From contig NC_052017.1 of assembly GCF_015832195.1 (NCBI RefSeq), positions 11,546,790 to 11,610,789 on the forward strand: a stretch of DNA of 64,000 nt. Reading direction: 5' to 3'. A model generated the notes under the pieces. That model worked only from the letters and a program-made list of their open reading frames with translations, ran no database searches and was not told the DNA's origin. Source of the stretch: Motacilla alba alba. Lineage: Eukaryota > Chordata > Aves > Passeriformes > Motacillidae. The position numbers and the translations under genes were made by a program. This document shows, piece after piece, positions 61,733-64,000 of the stretch (within the stretch, counting starts at the first letter, position 1; each line of letters begins with the position of its first letter).

Positions 61733-64000
61733 CTTCTTTTAGTGGTGTTCTCTTTATTCTTTTTATTAAATGCATAAATCCTTAGATCATGTTATTTAAA
61801 ATATGGGGAAACACAAAGGCAGAGAATGCTGTAACATGAATATCTCCATAGAGACTGTTTTACTAGACTGATATTTTAAGGTAGCTCAAGAAAATCCAAG
61901 ACTTTCTTAAAAAGGAAACTTGAGTTGCAACAAATATATCACTTCATGTTTTCCAAATGTGAAAATACTGTACTCAGTAATAATACACACTATATCTGCA
62001 GTATGGCTTCTTGTTTAAGTCTTCTTTTGACTCCCTCTTTTGAAAAATTACAGACATTTAGTTGCTTTTTGCCCTTATAGTCAAAACAAAACAACCAATG
62101 TGTAATTTAAATGTCCCTACATTTTGTACACTAAGCTTAGAGGGAGAATAGAAAGTAATTTCCATGGTGGATTTCAGAGCTGTTCCAGCTCAGAGTGTCC
62201 TTTTTCCTCATCCCCCAGACAAAACTGCCTGAGAAGTATTTTTCTTGAAGCTCTGTTTTGGGTTCAAATAGATACTTATTTCAAACAATATTTAAATATG
62301 TTATAATGCTTATAACTATATTTAACTTGTAAATAATGCAAAGTATAAAGTATTATAGAAAATTAGTCAAAGGCATTAAAGAAATGTCCTGAATAAAAGT
62401 GAAAATCAAATCAGTTTTACCTTTTGACAGTGTAGATCTCTCACTATTGTCAGAATTTATCCATATGCATCATTCAAAAGGGCAATTACCATGAACATTC
62501 ATATTCATCTATTTCAGAATAATTTCTGCTAGAAAAACAGTGCTACTGGAGTTTCCCTAATTGTCTTTAATTCAGAGTAATGGTGTCAATTGAATTTAAG
62601 GGCAAATGTTGATTCAAGTTATACTGTCATACACTGGAAGCAATGTTATGAAAGTTAATGGGATTCAATTGGCAGGAAACTTTCAGAAACACAAGCACAG
62701 CCAAAGCACAAAATTAGTAATTCTTATATGGGAAGGAATACCAATAAAAAGAAAGCAATGTGAGTTCTAAATAAAAGAGAACTGATGTATTTAAAAATGC
62801 AACAAAGGTATCTTGATAGTGTATGCTGCCCTAAATCTATCAGCATTCTATTATTTAATAACTTCAGGTAAAATGTAGGTAACCAGGTTATCTCCTGCAA
62901 CAGGTTTGCTGCCTAGGAAAACTATTTGTTTTTTTTGTGTAAACACATACCACTCAAATAAAACTCAGACATACACCCATGTTATATGGCATCATCACAC
63001 CATATGGCATATTAACCATGGACTGATATTTTTATCCCTTATTTCATTGTAAAATCACTGTGAGAGAAGGATAATATACATGTGAATAAGCACTTACACA
63101 AACACACATGAACACCTGAAGCCCAGGCACATGATAAACATCAGAAACTTCATTTTATTTCACAGATATTTCCCAATATTAATGACATTGCATAAAAGAT
63201 TCACAAATACCATGGTGACTAGAAACAATAAAAACATACACAAAGTAGATAAATAACTTTCTATTTCATTTCTGATATGTATCAATATTTTACTGCCTTT
63301 TTTTATCACCTGCAGTTCATTGGCCAAAAATTTACAGTGATCCCTATTTTTTTCCTGAGTAATTGCTTACAGTTAATTTACAACCTAGTAATGTGTGTAA
63401 GCTGTTTGAGTTATTTCTTCCCATGTTCATTACCTTGTATTTGTCATCAGAGAATTCCATCTGCTGCTGCAATGCCCGTTCATCTAAACAGCACTAATGG
63501 CACTGGAAAGCCAGCTACTTTTGAAGCAGTGTAAAATAAACTGTGAAGTAGATGTCAAAAGCTATTTCACCTGTTTTACATTCCAATCCTTGCTTTGCTT
63601 CACTTGCTTTGCCTCACTCACTTTGCTACTGAGCAGAATCAATAAGAGTATTCATGATGGGATACAGACATTCAGCTCATAAGCTTTCAAGATATTAGCT
63701 TTTTTCACTTATGAAGAGTGGATGGGGAGAAAATGAAATAGTTGGCAAATGTGCTTTTCCTCCTTCTCCAATGACATCTCACTTGTATTTATTGCAGTTT
63801 GTGCAGATATTAAAGACATTTACTTTAAGGTAGATATGCCAGATTTGGCAGTCTGCAAAATATGAAGAACAGCTTTTACAACTTTAAAAAAAAATATTTT
63901 TCTTCCTCTTTTTTCTTCATTACTGGTTTTTAGGGCATTGAAACTTTGCCTAGGCTGTGTCTTACACTGCAGTTACAAGACAACAAACATTTTAACAATT

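Larger units (their letters stand above)
57804..64000. other. Unique AT-rich stretch to the window end
   Basis: About 6.2 kb without a supported gene. It contains two doubtful CR1 tails (58346-58380 and 61672-61732), a (GTTT)n run at 59705-59718 and a 9-bp hairpin at 60557-60581 (AAATTTACA with TGTAAATTT, 7-base loop). All open frames are short and unrecognised. Confidence 0.5.

Noticed and set aside
1..64000. Endogenous retrovirus or other viral insertion
   Set aside because: I looked for paired long terminal repeats, primer-binding-site-like starts, and protease or reverse-transcriptase signature motifs in the translated frames, and saw none. All reverse-transcriptase-related sequence present belongs to CR1.
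1..64000. CRISPR array, operon or bacterial contamination
   Set aside because: There are no regularly spaced repeats with unique spacers, no closely packed long reading frames, and the repeat content is vertebrate throughout.

Overview
This window looks like non-coding vertebrate nuclear DNA from a bird. The case for a bird is the repeat content. At least seven clear copies of the 3' part of a CR1 (chicken repeat 1) LINE are present, several ending in the CR1-type ATTCTATG-like 3' tail, together with a low overall repeat density. I saw no SINEs of the mammalian Alu or B1 kind, no L1 and no bacterial gene organisation. The CR1 subfamily style fits a neoavian or songbird genome, but I cannot fix the species or chromosome from sequence alone. 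The DNA is AT-rich with short GC-richer patches.

Layout. Positions 1-8,900 are unique sequence with a long (TTCC)n microsatellite at about 600-700 and a hairpin/direct-repeat cluster at 380-427. At about 8,900-9,440 there is an old, eroded CR1 on the minus strand, followed by a pyrimidine tract. An uninterrupted 51-base A tract lies at 10,646. Two CR1 3' ends on the minus strand sit at 16.26-16.46 kb and 17.22-17.34 kb. After about 8.6 kb of unique sequence there is a short minus-strand open reading frame with coding-like codon composition at 25,973-26,218. It is followed by a duplication-rich patch and a plus-strand CR1 ORF2 fragment (26.83-27.54 kb). From 27.5 to 38 kb the DNA is mostly AT-rich and unique. 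CR1 copies follow at 38.15, 40.53, 49.80 (plus strand), 55.25 and 57.66 kb, with a (TTCCC)14 pentanucleotide array at 44.01 kb, and two doubtful CR1 remnants at 58.35 and 61.67 kb.

Genes. I could not support any complete protein-coding gene, rRNA gene or functional tRNA gene. Almost all of the many 60-168-codon open frames have chance-like composition or lie inside repeats. Several of those in CR1 copies still read as the C-terminal end of the CR1 ORF2 protein. The window is best read as intergenic DNA or a large intron. The one reading frame I would test as a real exon or a pseudogene is the 81-codon minus-strand frame at 25,973-26,218.

I found no clear undescribed system. The most useful leads are that coding-like frame, the 51-base A tract, the set of local duplications (three with the same 32-bp period), a tRNA-like A-box/B-box pair at about 47.36-47.41 kb, and two AT-rich stretches rich in homeodomain-type motifs that could be conserved regulatory DNA.
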